A stretch of 57,483 nt of DNA, from contig NW_009799103.1 in NCBI RefSeq assembly GCF_000213175.1, positions 2,362,618 to 2,420,100 of the forward strand. The letters are read 5' to 3'. Source of the stretch: Neurospora tetrasperma FGSC 2508 (taxonomy: Eukaryota; Ascomycota; Sordariomycetes; Sordariales; Sordariaceae). Below are positions 22,108 to 34,619 of the stretch, in pieces; position 1 is the stretch's first letter; every line of letters begins with the position of its first letter. The notes below the pieces were generated by a model. The model saw only the letters and a program-made list of their open reading frames with translations, was not told the DNA's origin and made no database searches. The translations under genes were made by a program, and so were the position numbers.

Positions 22108-25100
22108 TCAGTGGTCGGCCAACGTCCTCTGCCGAGGATCCGTCAGTCTAGAAAGACGTTATTAGTTCAAGCACAGGTCATTCTGGAGGAAGGGAAGGAT
22201 ACGTACCGAATAATCTTGACGTCCTTGTCAAGAGTGTTCCGCCCCTCGATGGCATTCGGTGTGATGAAAATGTACTGCCGATTCACGGACCGACGAGCAG
22301 CAGTAATCTGTGGCCACGTTAGCAACGGTTCATGGATATATCATTGCTTGTCTCCATCGTTGCTGTCATCAATAAAACTCACCAGCATGTTCGTGCTGAT
22401 TGCACGGTTGACATTGTCCATGAACACGTCGAACTCATCCAAGCATCTGAGCGGGCTTCCCATGGCCTCCCAGATACTCAGCAGCAGACAGATTGATGAA
22501 AAAGACTTTTCGCCGCCAGATAGTGTCTTTGTGTTTCTCCCCGCTGCCCTCTTCTCGGTCTTGTCAGGCTCGACGACTAGGTCCAGAGCCTTCCGCTCGT
22601 GGTCCAGCAGCAACTTGCCTCTGAAGCCACGCTCGCTGAGAAGATAGATGAAGTTCGCCCGGCTCTGTGATGAAATGTACCGCTGAAACTTGCGCCACTT
22701 CTCGAGGCGAATGGTCAGCGTCCGACGGAGACGAGAGTTGACCGTCTTGATGCCTTCAAGAGATCTCTTGGCATCATCGTACGTCTCCTTCGCCCTCGTG
22801 AGGTTCGCATAAACTTCCTCGTCGGTCATGCCCCTCTTCCGTCGCTCTTTCTCGAGTTGATTCTGAATGCTCTGATACTGCTTTTCCAGCTCCTCGTACT
22901 TGTCGGTTGGGTTGACATGGGCTCGTTCTTCACTCCCTAATGCTTCAATGATCTGTTTTGTAAAAGTGGCGACTTCTTCGGCACCTTTTTCACGTTCCTT
23001 CTCGGCTTCCTCCTTGTCCCCCTTGAATATCTCGAAAGAGGCATGAGCTTCATTGACCTCGGTGAGATTAATCTTCCGAACATCTTCCAGCCTGGCCTTC
23101 TTCTCCTGCAATTTTTTCACCTCCCTTTCATATTTCTCCGATTCCTTCCTGATTTCCGTGAGCTGAGCCTGGGCTTCTGAGGATGCCTGGTTCTTCACAT
23201 CCTTCCTTAACCGGAGGTTGCCGTACTGAAGCCCGCAAGCCTCCTCTTTTTCCTTGGCAACAGCCAATTCAGCCTTCAAGCCTGTAAGGCGAGAATCACC
23301 GCCTTCATACTCATCAAGTTGATACTGCACTTGCTCGACTTGAACCCTAGCATGCCGTAATTCGCTGTCAAAGGTTTTCTTGTCTCTCTGAAGCTTGGTG
23401 AGGTCGCTAGTGAACTTCTGGACCTCTTGCTGCAGTTGACGATGTTCACGATCAAGTACGCTATACTCTAGCTCCAGCTGCCGCAGGGTCTCCTTTTGAT
23501 AAGCAAGCCGCGAGCCGACATCCGCCTTCATCCGTGGGCGCTGGTTACGGAGGGGCGGCACAGGAGAAGTCGACATTCCTCCGCTGTTGTTGACAACCAG
23601 TCGAAGACCTTCGTCTCTCTTTTTATCATGGAAACTTAGACAAGCCTTGACGTTTCGAGGTCGTGCTCCGCTGAACATGATGTCCTCAGCTTTAGTACGC
23701 TGTGGTATCAGTATGACCTGCTCAATCATGTGGTTGATGATCAACTGATCGCGCACCATCATGTTGTCGATCTTCAACACACGGAGAATGGTGTCAAAGG
23801 AAGGATCGGGCTCTTTGCCATCTGTGTTTAGGGGATGTCGATTGCCGATAAAAACCGGACACTGGCGGATGTTGAGCTTGTTCATCAAGCCCTGAAGCAA
23901 TTTTTGTTCGGCCATGCTCTGGACGATGAATGCATTGAGGGCGTTTCCAAACGTCTTTTCCAGGATCAAAGACCACTCCGGCTTCAGCAGCTGGATGTGG
24001 GCGCCAAGCGGCCCCACCGGCTTGTTCTGGAATCTGGTCTCTTTCTCAATCATCTTCAGCAATTCAGGAAGTTTGGACTCATAAGCTGCATAGATAGAGC
24101 CTTGATCCTTTTCGGAGGTCCTCAACTCCTGTTCCGCTATGGTAATTTCATCCCGCTTGCGAGAGCATTCAACAGCCTTAGCGTCTCGGGCTTTCTGGGC
24201 TTCGTCTCGCTTGTTTAGTAGGTCTTTCTCGTCCTCTTTGGCCTTGGAAATCTTGGCCTCGACCTCTGTAACGTATTCCTTTGCCTTTTCAAGCTCCCGA
24301 GTTTTGGAAAGCAGGGCGTCTCCTGTGGCTTCCTCAAGTCGCTTTTCTTCGGCCGCAACCTTTTCTTCGAAGTCCTTTACTGTCGTGGCTGCACTTCTCA
24401 AGTTTTGGTGGGCTGCCCGTTCATCTGCTTGGATTTGTGCAAGTTCGTCCCTGATTGCTTGAGCTTTCTTCCTCCTCTCGTCCACCTGCTCTTCGAATTC
24501 GGTTTTTCGCTGGATAGCCTCTTCCAGTTTCTGCTGAAAGGCCCTGATCTGATTCTCGACGCGCTCCAAATCGACGCCCTTTTCATTTCTCTGACGGTCT
24601 GCTTCAGCCATTTGATCCGCAAGTTGGGCAATTTTCTCGTCCAATTTTGTCAGCTTGGCCTCTTCTTGAACTACTTGAAGCCAACACATCTGGCTCCGAA
24701 GCTGATGTTGTTTGGCTCTCAGCTTGCGATTTCCGTCCATGGCGTCCTTGAAGCTTTTTGCTCGTTTGAGTTCCTCCGCGGCTGCTTTGACCCGCTCCTC
24801 TTGGTCGGGAATTTTGGATTCCATGAGCTCCAGACTCTCGGCGATTAGCCTGTAGTCATTGTCCAGCTGTTGCAGCTGTACACCTTCGATGAAAAACTTG
24901 TACTTTTGCTGCTTGGTAGACGAGTTGAGGAACTGACGGGCATTGTCCTGAGAAAGCACGTTCAAGGGGTTGTCCACCTGGAGGGCGTAGTATTCGACGA
25001 TCTCCTCGACTTCCTGCTTCTTGGTAGACACTATTTGGCCAGTGGCCGTCTTGACCTTGAAACTGCTGCTGCCGGATTTGGAAAAGTGCCGTTCGACGAT

Positions 25101-25848
25101 GATGGAATCCCCGTAAACCTCATGTCTATAGGCATCTTGGCCCTGGTTCTTGATTTTGACGATCAGAACAGCCTTTTCGGTGCCCTCCTTGACGAAACTC
25201 TTGAGACTTCCTCCGCGATTGGTTGAGCTGGCCTTGCCACCAAGACAAAGAGTGATAGCGGTCAAGATGGCGCTCTTTCCACTTCCGTTTTCACCCACTA
25301 TGAAATTGAGAAGCGGGCCGAGTTCACAGTGTAGTCGAGTGTGACACATGAAGTTGATGCACGTGATGCTTTCCAGAATGCCATTATCGGCCACCGCGTT
25401 GTCTCCCAACTGATTAGGTTTGAAGCGCAGTCTCTGAGTAGCTCGTTGGTCGTCGGCATCCTGATGTTGCAGATGCTCAAAGTTATTGTCACGCATCAAC
25501 TCATATTGTGTTTTGGGGGGCGAATCCGGTGATCCTGCATGACCTCGTTCATCGTCGACATCAACGTCGTCGTCATCGACTGGAGTCACGTGGCGTGCGG
25601 TATCTACACGAGCTCTTTTAGCCTGATTGGCATTGGGGCGCTGTGTAGCACGTTAGCATGTAGGTTTCTGGGTTTCAGGAAACGTGCGGCTGTGTAGATA
25701 TATTGACGTCGGCGTGCAGATGGAGATGGGTTGTACGACTTACTGCGGCAATTTCTCCCTCGCTGTCATCGCTCGTGGGCGCCGGCCGTTGACGTTTCCG
25801 TGAGGACTCGGCGTTGGCCTCAGCTTCGAATAGTGTTCGCGCTGGCAT
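22108..25848 (-). CDS. smc6: SMC6, structural maintenance of chromosomes protein 6
   Basis: SMC6 is the ATPase partner of SMC5 in the nuclear complex for recombinational DNA repair and replication fork stability. Four exons: 25744-25848, 22383-25640, 22207-22307 and 22108-22147, with introns of 103, 75 and 59 nt, together coding 1,167 residues, normal for the family. The N-terminal head has the SMC6-type CINFMCHTRL stretch and Walker A GENGSGKS. Two long coiled-coil arms flank a hinge region in the middle. The C-terminal head has the signature LSGGEKSF and Walker B RCLDEFDVFMD. The last exons supply RQYIFITPNAI and the typical KDVKIIRLTDP ending. The start MPARTLFEAE was chosen because the next exon joins it in phase. 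The gene is divergent from the ECD-family gene. Confidence 0.95.
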
Positions 25849-26739
25849 GGCAGAAGTTCTGAATGGCTGAACCCAGCCGTACGTATCTGGGTAGGTAGGA
25901 TCCTGCGCAAGTACCAGAGAGGGTGGAAGAAAAAAAGAACCCGGAATGGAAGAAGCTTGTTTCGAGAGGAATGTTGATACTGTCAAATGTTGTAAAAGAG
26001 CCCAGATGCCGAGGAGCGCCGAGCGCTGCACTCCCTCTTTTTCGAATCTGTTCTGGGAGGCTTTTTTCAACCCTCAACTCCAAAAGAAATACGCATCTGC
26101 CATCAACAGGCAAGCACAGGCAGTCAGTCCACTGTTTGTGTCAGCCCAGGTGGACATGGATAAGTGGAAAACGCGTTCCAACGCGGGGGGTCAGGTCTTC
26201 ACCACAACTGAAGGGCCCGGTCGCCCCACTTAGCGCATATGGTTCGGAGTCCCATTAGCGGGCTTCTTCGCTCAAGGTACACAAGCGCGTCGGCTTTACG
26301 AGCGAAGTCACGGGATCGCGTATCGAGCAGGTAGCTATGGTAAAGGTCACCTACTTGTATGTCTAACCCCCCCCTGTCCCACCTGCTTAGTGCGTACACT
26401 AGTGTACCTCTAGGTAGCGGGCCCGGAGGTTTACCAAAAAGTCAGAGAGGTGTAGGTACCTTATGTACTTGCGAGTAGACACCGATCAAACAAACACGGA
26501 CCTGCTCAACACACGAGAAAACCACAAATTCCCTGCTGAATTGAATGACAATTTTGAAGGCTCATTGGCTGGACTAGATTGGTTCGATTGTGTCATTCTT
26601 CAATTATAACGTACACGTGCAATCAACCGCAAGTGACCCGAGGCGTCAACAATCCGCAGTAAAGGGACACTCACACCCCTCTAGACACTTGAAAGTTGAG
26701 AAGCAAGAAAACCCCTTGAGTAGAAGACTGAAAACAAAG
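25849..26739. promoter_or_regulatory. Divergent intergenic region, SMC6 / ECD-family gene
   Basis: About 890 bp between two start codons on opposite strands. It contains the degenerate ggtac/taggta-type motifs seen elsewhere in the window (26,400-26,460). No further gene is supported. Confidence 0.5.
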
Positions 26740-28945
26740 ATGGAGTCCACCAATGAGCCAAGGCCCGGAGACGACGCCTTCAATGGCTTCCAAATGAGCC
26801 TCCCAGAAAACTGTGTTGAGTACATGCTCTTCCTCATCAACGATCAGCCTGAAGCCCAGAGAACCACCCTCTCGAGTCTGGAAACAATCAGGAAAGTGGC
26901 CCTTCAAAGGCTTGATGAGCTCACCAAGGATTATATCTGGCAACGCGAGGTTTTGAAGCTCGAAACGAGGATCGAGAATGGTACGTCTCGCCTTGCTACC
27001 GCGTTCTCAGTCACATTCTATAATCCTCGCACTCATGCTAACCGAACAGTCAACGGTAGGCTTAGTTTACCTTCATGGTCGTACTGATTACGGTGATAAT
27101 GTCGAAGACGAGTGGCTGATAGTTTATTTTCTCCGAACCTTGAGCTTCTCCTTTCCCAACCTATGGATCCGCATCTTCGACAGCGACGGCGAATTCCTCC
27201 TCATCGAAGCAGCCAAAGTCCTGCCTAAATGGCTGAGCCCCGAGATGGACGCCAACCGCGTATGGATCAACCGCGGCCAATTACGCATCATCCCCCTTCT
27301 TCCCTCTTCTTCCTCATCCTCGCCATCTTCATCAAAGGCCCACCAAATCTCCCTCCACGAAGCCCTCTCCGTGATCAGAACCACCCCCAACATCCTCATC
27401 CACTCCCCCTTAATCGAAGCCGAAGCTTTCTACCGACTAGAGAAGTATCCCGACCAGATCACCTCTTCCCTCCATCATGCCCTTGTTACCATTCCTCGTA
27501 AACTAGCCTACATCCTCCATAAGCGCCCCAAGGCCGTCGCACCCGCTATCGAAGCCTTCTACCTCCGCGACCCCATCTCACTTAAACCGCTTCTCTCCGC
27601 TACTCCGGACTCCTTACTGTTCCCGCCACAGGACCTCGTGACCATCAGCGTCCGCCTCACCAAGGTTCTCTACGCCCAGCTCAAGTCCCAGCACTTTGAT
27701 CCGCCACCGGTTTGGAGGGAGCACTTTGTCCAGACTGCGCAAGTCCAAGAGTTGTCTGCGTCTGAAACGGAGGGCGAGGCCCGGCAGCAAGCCTTGCAGA
27801 AGCTGCAGACGCTCGCCAGGTTGGAAATAGGCATGAAGCTCACCACGGGCTTTGAGATCCTTGCTCGCGGCGCTGAGAAGAGCGATAGTCGTGTTGCGAG
27901 GGAGGTGGCGCTGTTGCTTGAGGATCTAAAGGAGGATGGCGAGGAGGCGGCGCTGCCGACTGATGAGGAGATCAAGAAGTGGAAGGATGTGGATAGGGAG
28001 GATGATGATAGCTGGATGGATATCGATTTTGCGGATTTTGAGAGGGAGTTAGCTGGCGGCGGTGGGGTGCAGGGAGAATCGGAGCAGCAGCAGCAGCACC
28101 AGCGGCAACAAAACAAAGCTGGTGAAGGCAGAGATACAGCTGGGCATGCTGTACCGACCTTTGGAGATGCCACGACACAAGCCGATCTACGCAAGATCGT
28201 CTCCCGGTTTGAGGCATTTCTGAATGACGAAACAGCAGGTCTTGACGGAGCTGAAATCGATGAGATGGATCAGGATGATGATGACGACTTGGAGGACTCG
28301 GATGTTGATATGGACAGCGAGGACGAAGACAAGGAAGTGAGTTTCGACGAAGAGCAGTTCTCGAAAATGATGAGAGAGATGATGGGGATACCGACGACGA
28401 CGACAACAACGGCGGCAACAACATCATCATCACCGTCATCAACCACAGGACCCGAGAGCGCCTCACAACAGCCTGGTACGAAGGGCAAGGGCAAAGGCAA
28501 GGAAAAGGTTTCTTTTACCGTCAATGATGACAAGGACGAAGACAAGAGCATGGATACGGGCCACAATGAGCAAGAGGAATTCGAAGCTCTTATGGCTCAG
28601 ATGGAAAAGGAACTCAACTCCTACGGCGCACTACAACTGGACCCTCAAAAAGCCAAGACTAGATCCGCCAGAGCATTGAAGGGTGGTGTGCACGAGGCTT
28701 CATCAGTTCAAGAGATAGTCAAGACCGCGGGGGGTGGTGGGAGTGATGAGGATGACGATATGAACGACGAGGAAGGAGAAGAGGAAGGTGATGAGGTCGG
28801 CGTTGACTATAATCTAGCCAAGAATTTGCTGGAGAGCTTCAAGAGCCAGGCGGGCATGGCTGGTCCAACGGGCAACTTGCTTGGCTTGATGGGCATGACG
28901 TTGCCGCGTGATGAAGAGGATTCCGATGGAGAGGGCAAGTCTTAG
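26740..28945 (+). CDS. Ecdysoneless/SGT1-family regulatory protein
   Basis: Two exons, 26740-26980 and 27060-28945, with a 79-nt GTACGT..TAG intron carrying a GCTAAC branch site, give 708 residues. The N-terminal half shows the Ecd family blocks: VEDEWLIVYFLRTLS, NLWIRIFDSDGEFLLIEAA, LPKWLSPEMDANRVWI and later IPRKLAYILHKRP. In the family these proteins are nuclear/cytoplasmic factors linked to transcription and pre-mRNA splicing (human ECD, fission yeast Sgt1). The C-terminal half is low-complexity, with long Asp/Glu runs, Gln repeats and Thr/Ser runs. The acceptor at 27059 rather than the nearer AG at 27050 was chosen because only it keeps the frame. Upstream in-frame codons before 26740 have no ATG support. 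Confidence 0.88.
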
Positions 28946-29670
28946 GAGAAGCAAATGCCATCTGTCAGTGCTTGGTGGACTAGATATTTGGATGCCCATC
29001 ATGAAGGGAGTCTTGATAATTTCAACAACGTCCTTCTCAGATAATGATAGATTGCAGGTAAATCGTGGGGTTTGAAGGAATTTGATGATGGATCAAATGG
29101 CTCGTAGCCAGCCGAAAGAAAGAGCGTCGATAGGCGGAGAGGGACAATAATCTCAATTTACAGCGAGGTATTCAAGATTGAACCACGCATAGATTGAAAC
29201 GAGACATCGTTGGCTTACCTCCTCCCCCTAACCTGCAATACTGTGTGTCATTGAAGAGACAGACCTTAAGGCCTGAAGCGGCTCTTCGCTATTATTCATG
29301 ACTGCACAATAAGACTGAAAGTGGTTATCTGTGTCTATGTCCAAATCGAAGAGACAAGGTGACCTTCCAGATGCACAAAGACCCAGACACAGTCCACTCA
29401 ATTGCCCTATCATCCCTGGCCTGCCAACCAAATGGCAGACGAGAGAAATCCACCAACAACCTCGGTCCAACATCCCTCACATTAACATCCACTTCAGGTC
29501 CTGATCATGCCCAACACCCCACGAAAGGCCTGGCAAGCCGGTTGCCATTTTCCCCTAGTGATACCCTACCCAGGCGTGTCGACCAGTCGACCGCAAATCA
29601 GTTCGCCTTTCTGAGGAACAGAAGTTAGTTCCTAGCGACCAATCGATGGTATACACTGTTTTCGATTGCT
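28946..29670. other. Convergent 3' region, ECD-family gene / metacaspase
   Basis: 725 bp between two gene ends that face each other. No coding sequence is supported; it presumably holds both 3' untranslated regions. Confidence 0.5.
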
Positions 29671-31848
29671 TCACATAACGAACAGGAGATTCGTATCTTT
29701 ATAGTTTGCATCACCAAAGTTAGTCAGCTTGTTCTTCTTATCTTGGGTCGTTTTGCTCGTCATCATTGTGTGTTTTGTGTGTCCATTACAATGTCTAATT
29801 TTCCCAGCCAGCCCGCAAAAAGACGGTCCACGCAACGCAATGCAGGTAAAAGAAACCCAAACAGACACTTCTCCTCGAGTTTCCTATAAAGGGTATATAT
29901 GCAACTCAAATCTTGAACGTGGTCACCAGATAACGGCTTGATGAGGGGTTGTAGAATGATGACGAGGAATGTGAAGAGGAGGAAGCCTCACCAAGAGGGT
30001 GGCTACACGACAGCTGAGGCTTCTGTGTGTAACGCATTTGCAGTTCGTCTCGGATGCTGTTGAGCAGCTGGACATAGCTCTGCTGGGGGTTCTTCTTGAG
30101 GGCGTTGATGAAGGCCCAGGACATAGCCCCCGTGGCTTGTGAAGCAATTGTGGCGTCGGCTCTGTGAGAGAGACATCGAGGTTAGCAAGTGAATCTTGAC
30201 AAGGGACAGATAATTACGTCTCGGGGAGGAAATGGAGGGGGTAATCCAACGTGACTCGTCGCCCTAGACGCAAAGTCACAACCATAACGATGGTTGTACT
30301 TTGCATCTAGAGCGTGGGCTGAATGTATGTACAAAAAAGTATGCTGAAGTGACGCCTTTACTGTGCCCACTTGACGGCATCGACTAAAACCCCAAATACC
30401 CAGTAGCTTTTGCTCCCAAACATACTATGCCTGCGCCAAAAGAGAAAGAGGGTAGAAATAAAATATTTCAAGAGCAAGAAACGATAATAGAGGGGTGTAC
30501 GAACGAGGTCTGGTCATCTTTGCTTCCGGAGAACATAACAACATCGGCGGGTGACGTCTTCGTAGCCAAGGTTCTTGCATGGGCATCGTTACCGCCGGTA
30601 GCCTTTTTGAAAATCCCCATGATGTTGTTCGCCACGCCGTAAAGGTCGCCTTGGCTGTAGGATGAGATGGCTCCAAGAAGACCTTGGCCAGCTTCCTTGG
30701 CCAGGTTGGGCTCCTTGAGAATGCCCTGGGTTGAGTAAATATAGGGCAAATCGAGCGCAGTTCCCGAGTGGCATGAGTCGAAGATAGCGGTCAGCCGAAC
30801 GCCGGCTTGTAACGGTCGGACCATGATGCGGTGCATTTCGTCGTCGGTGATGTGTCCCACTTGTCGGAAATCAACTGGATATATAACTTCGTCGTACCCA
30901 TCCTCCTCGTCGCCGTCGAGATCTTTGGTTTGGCCTCCATGCCCTAGCAAAGTTCGACCGTCAGAAGCAAACCTTACGATATTGGGAGAAGATCATTTTA
31001 GGTGCTTACCGGAGTAGTGGAAGAATAACGAGTCGTTGGGCCTAGCATCCTTGACCAACCAGTGCATTGCCCTAAGGATGTTTTGCTTGGTAGGCTGACT
31101 CATGGGATTTTGCTGGTCATCGGTAAGAATCACCATATCCTCGCGCTTGTACCTGAAATGCTCGACGAGATATGATGACATGTTCCTGACATCGTTGATG
31201 CATCCTCTCAGCTGGCCCCGCTGACCAAAGTAGTTGATGCCGATGAGCAAAGCTTTGTGTCGGCCATTGCACTGCGAATATCGAAAGGCGTAGTCCGCTG
31301 GAGCGCCATATCCAAATTGCTGAGGCGCCTGGGGAGGAGGCGGAGGTGCTTGGTGGTTCCCGTGCGCGTACGAATTCGAATTCACCGTTGGCATGTTCGC
31401 CTCTGAAGGCATAGTCAGAAGCTACACTCCAGTCTGGGAGGGGGGGCTATTCTAGCTAGCACTCACCAGGTCTGCCGTAATGGGAGTTTGGAGGATTGCC
31501 ATATCCCTGTGGTGCAGGCGTCTATTTGCGACTCGTCTTTAGTACTCCTCTACGTGGATGTTGGTTGTGGTAATGGGCTTGAGACGGACCTGCTGCTGTG
31601 GATTCCAGTGCTGGTGTTGCTGGGGGCCAGGCGAGGGCTGGTGGTAAACCATGTACTGTTGCTGCTGAGGAGGCGGCTGTTGATAGGCATTATAGGCAGG
31701 TTGGCTGCCAAAGTTAGAACCGCAGTTTGAAGGACAAGGCTACGAGTGTAGTTGTATAAACATACGGAGGGTAGTAGCCGCCATATTGTGGTTGAGGCGG
31801 CGGGACGTAGCCTCCTCCATTGTAACCCGCGCCGGGGTATCCAGACAT
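29671..31848 (-). CDS. mca1: Metacaspase-1 (caspase-like cysteine protease)
   Basis: Metacaspases are Arg/Lys-specific, calcium-dependent cysteine proteases involved in stress, ageing and protein quality control in fungi. Seven exons: 31766-31848, 31590-31704, 31467-31506, 31010-31402, 30505-30943, 29992-30161 and 29671-29696. They total 1,266 nt, or 421 residues. The N-terminal prodomain is Gly/Pro/Gln/Tyr-rich ([22 protein letters not shown]), as in type I metacaspases. The p20 region has [11 protein letters not shown], the catalytic His in HYSGHGG (across an intron) and the catalytic Cys in DSCHSG. The protein ends [14 protein letters not shown]. The first four introns are 61, 83, 64 and 66 nt, but the last two are 343 and 295 nt, several times longer. 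One donor (GTCCGT at 31,584-31,589) is unusual but the phase fits. Confidence 0.92.
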
Positions 31849-34400
31849 GATCGGCGACTGGATTGAATTAGAGACAGACAGTGCAAGATCGAGGAGGCTC
31901 GGCGAAGTGACCCGTCGTGACTTTAGTAAGTAGGATCCGGAGACTAAGGTCTTGATGTAGTGGCAGGGAGGCTGGAGGGCGCGGTTGGATTTGGAATCAG
32001 ACGGGCGTGAAGACGAGATTGAATATAGGGTGGAGCGTCGAGGGAGGGCGGCGTTGATGAAGTGAGGCCGGTAAATGATGGATTGGAGGGGAGCAAGGCT
32101 AGATTCTTAAAAGACAGGCACCAGGTCAGTAATGGGAGCAGCGATGCATTGGATACAACCGATTTGGAGCAGGCAGACGGGCCGAGTCAGGGAAGAAGCA
32201 CGGGATGGCGCAAGTCGAGAACCATGACCGAACCAAAACTGGAGTCAATGTTCCGCCCGACTGTACAGAGGGTCTGAGGGTGCAGGACATGTACCCGAGA
32301 GAGCGGTCAAAAGGCTGATTTGGGGACAACTCACATGCAGGGAGTCGAAGAGGCTTGGTGATGCCCGTTGGGTCGCAAGGGCCGGGGTCGTTGAGCAGGA
32401 AAGAGTGGGAAAGAGGTGACGGTATGGGTTCGTCGCGATGTTTCGGACGGGGATTGAGGTCAACTGGAACCAAGGCCACCGCAGGGCAAGCAACCTAATG
32501 GGTGTAGCGTGTGGGACCCGGATGGATTGCCCGCTGTGTGGACGGGAATGCCCGGCCAAGAGCGGGCAAGCTGCTAGGTTGAGACGGCAGGCGGGGGGAA
32601 GCTGCTCCAGGGCACCAAGGGAGGGAAAAGGTCCCACTGCGAACATTCCAAGTCGTTGGGTGGCGTCTGTGTCTGCAACTGGAAGTATCTCACTTAGCTG
32701 CCTCAACGCCCAAGCTGCCTGTGACCATATCAACAGCCATGTTTATTGATAGACCAGATACATACATCAGCAGCGCAACACTCCAAGTCGTGATTGGACG
32801 AAATTCAAGCGGGGGCAGCACGAAAAGAAAAGCTTCTCTTCCACTTTTGCCGTGATCAACGCCAAGCAACGTGGAGTGCGGATCCAGAATCTGGGAAGAA
32901 GCGATCGAAACGCTTGAAAGTTGAGACGAGGAGTGACGAGATACTTACCTACATACTTAGCTACATATCTACCTCTACGACACCACAACAGCGAGTTGTG
33001 ATGGAGTTGCGCTAGGAGGTCAAATAGTCCTATAAACTAGCAAATGTTCCATACCTTCTTTGACCGGGCGCTCTTTCATGTCATGTTTGAATCCATATCC
33101 CTATACTATGGAGTATGTATACAGACCTGCTGCCTGTAGTGTACGGAGTGTATGTATGTGGATGTAGAGGGATATGGGGGCAAGACTGAGCAACAGCAAA
33201 CCTCTTCCGCACAGTCGCAATCACGGTGCATGGTGAAGGGCAACATCGAACGATCAACGTCGCTAGCCTTCTCTCCAGGTCGTCATGCACCATCGGCAAG
33301 TCCTTTAATCACTTTGACGGTTAGATATCACAACGGCTATTCAGCTCTTTTCTAAAGCCCACTAGCCCTCAGTGCGCCTCTACCTGCTGCCGCTGGCGGG
33401 GGAAAAAGACGCTCGGGGGTCTTGCCCACTTGAGGGTCCCGCCCCGGGCTGTCGTAACTGAACGTATCGCATCCAGCAAATTCCCTCCACATGGACCACA
33501 CAACTCCAATGCCCTATGGAAGAAGGGAAGAAACTAATATCGCAGACGCAAGCCCATAAGTTGAAAGGTGTTATCGCCCGTCCACGGTTACTCGAGTGGG
33601 GACAATTAGAAAAGGGTAGTGAGAAACGCACTAGGAGAATCCGCAAGCTGGACGTGCTTGGAATCCAGGACACCCAGTCTGTCGTGATCACAACCGAGGA
33701 TCTGTATTCCACAGCGCAAAACGCAAAAGTCGACGGTGAACGAAGGTTACCTCCGCCGGGTCATTGTGGCTTGTGACCGAAGGCGTTCTTTTGCCACGAT
33801 CCCCGGCCCGGCAGTCTCTCAGACTTGCCCCCCCCTCCCCGCGCGGCGTACGACATTCGGCTTTTGCTTCCAGACATCAAAGCTTCGGGACGACCGAGGC
33901 CATTTCGGTCAGTGTCAGTTCCGCAGCTCTTGTGGTTGGCTGGCCGGGTCTCCCGGTTGCAGAAAGGTTCGCTGGTCTCCAATATCTCCGGTATCCGAAT
34001 GCATGCAGCCGAGTGAAGCTAGCTCGACAGCATGTTGAGTATATGATAGGTCAAATTACCGTGTGATCGCTGCTGGACTGTAATCGCCGGCGCCATAAAT
34101 CGAAGGAAACTCCTCTCTGCAGATAGGGACAGCCAAGTGGAAAACCAAATCGCATCTACACTACATACTGCGTGAACTACTACATAGAGTAAAACAGACG
34201 GGCTCGATCAACCGACATCGAAGCTCAATACCACAGTCGAGGTGTCCAGATGTGGCACTTCGACATCAGAGTCCTGCAGGTTAGCGAACCGAAATTGCAT
34301 TCTTCGTTGCTAGAGTCCGGGGAACATCTAGTTCTCGATCTTAGATGGCGCGCGCCAAACCCTACCACATGCGAGTCAAGGTTTCCCTTGGCTCATAGCT
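31849..34400. other. Gene-poor stretch upstream of metacaspase
   Basis: About 2.5 kb with only short, unlikely frames on both strands. The first few hundred bases are the metacaspase upstream region. Base composition is ordinary and I see no repeat or RNA gene. Confidence 0.45.
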
Positions 34401-34425
34401 ACACACCTATCCCACCGACCGACCA

Positions 34426-34613
34426 AAAAGACTTGGGCCGTTTGTCTTCGATGTCTAGCAAGGGTGATGTGTTCGGCATGACAGATATGCTCGAATGTCT
34501 TTAGACGTCCAAGCCCCAATGGACTTGATTGCTTTGTGTAATTGCCATTTGTTGGAAGCGACGCATTCTGCCGCAGACTGCTGGATCCCGAAGACGAACG
34601 GCCCAAGTCTTTT
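34426..34613. repeat. 25-bp inverted repeat with 138-bp spacer
   Basis: 34426-34450 and 34589-34613 are reverse complements at 24 of 25 positions (core ACTTGGGCCG / CGGCCCAAGT). Transcribed, this could fold as a long-stem hairpin. The flanks do not show an obvious target duplication. It may be a small MITE-like remnant or a chance stem in non-coding DNA. Confidence 0.75.
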
Positions 34614-34619
34614 GGGTAC

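Noticed and set aside
32245-32733. 162-codon minus-strand frame upstream of the metacaspase
   Set aside because: Overlaps other equally long frames, Pro/Leu/Ser-rich without globular blocks or splice context.
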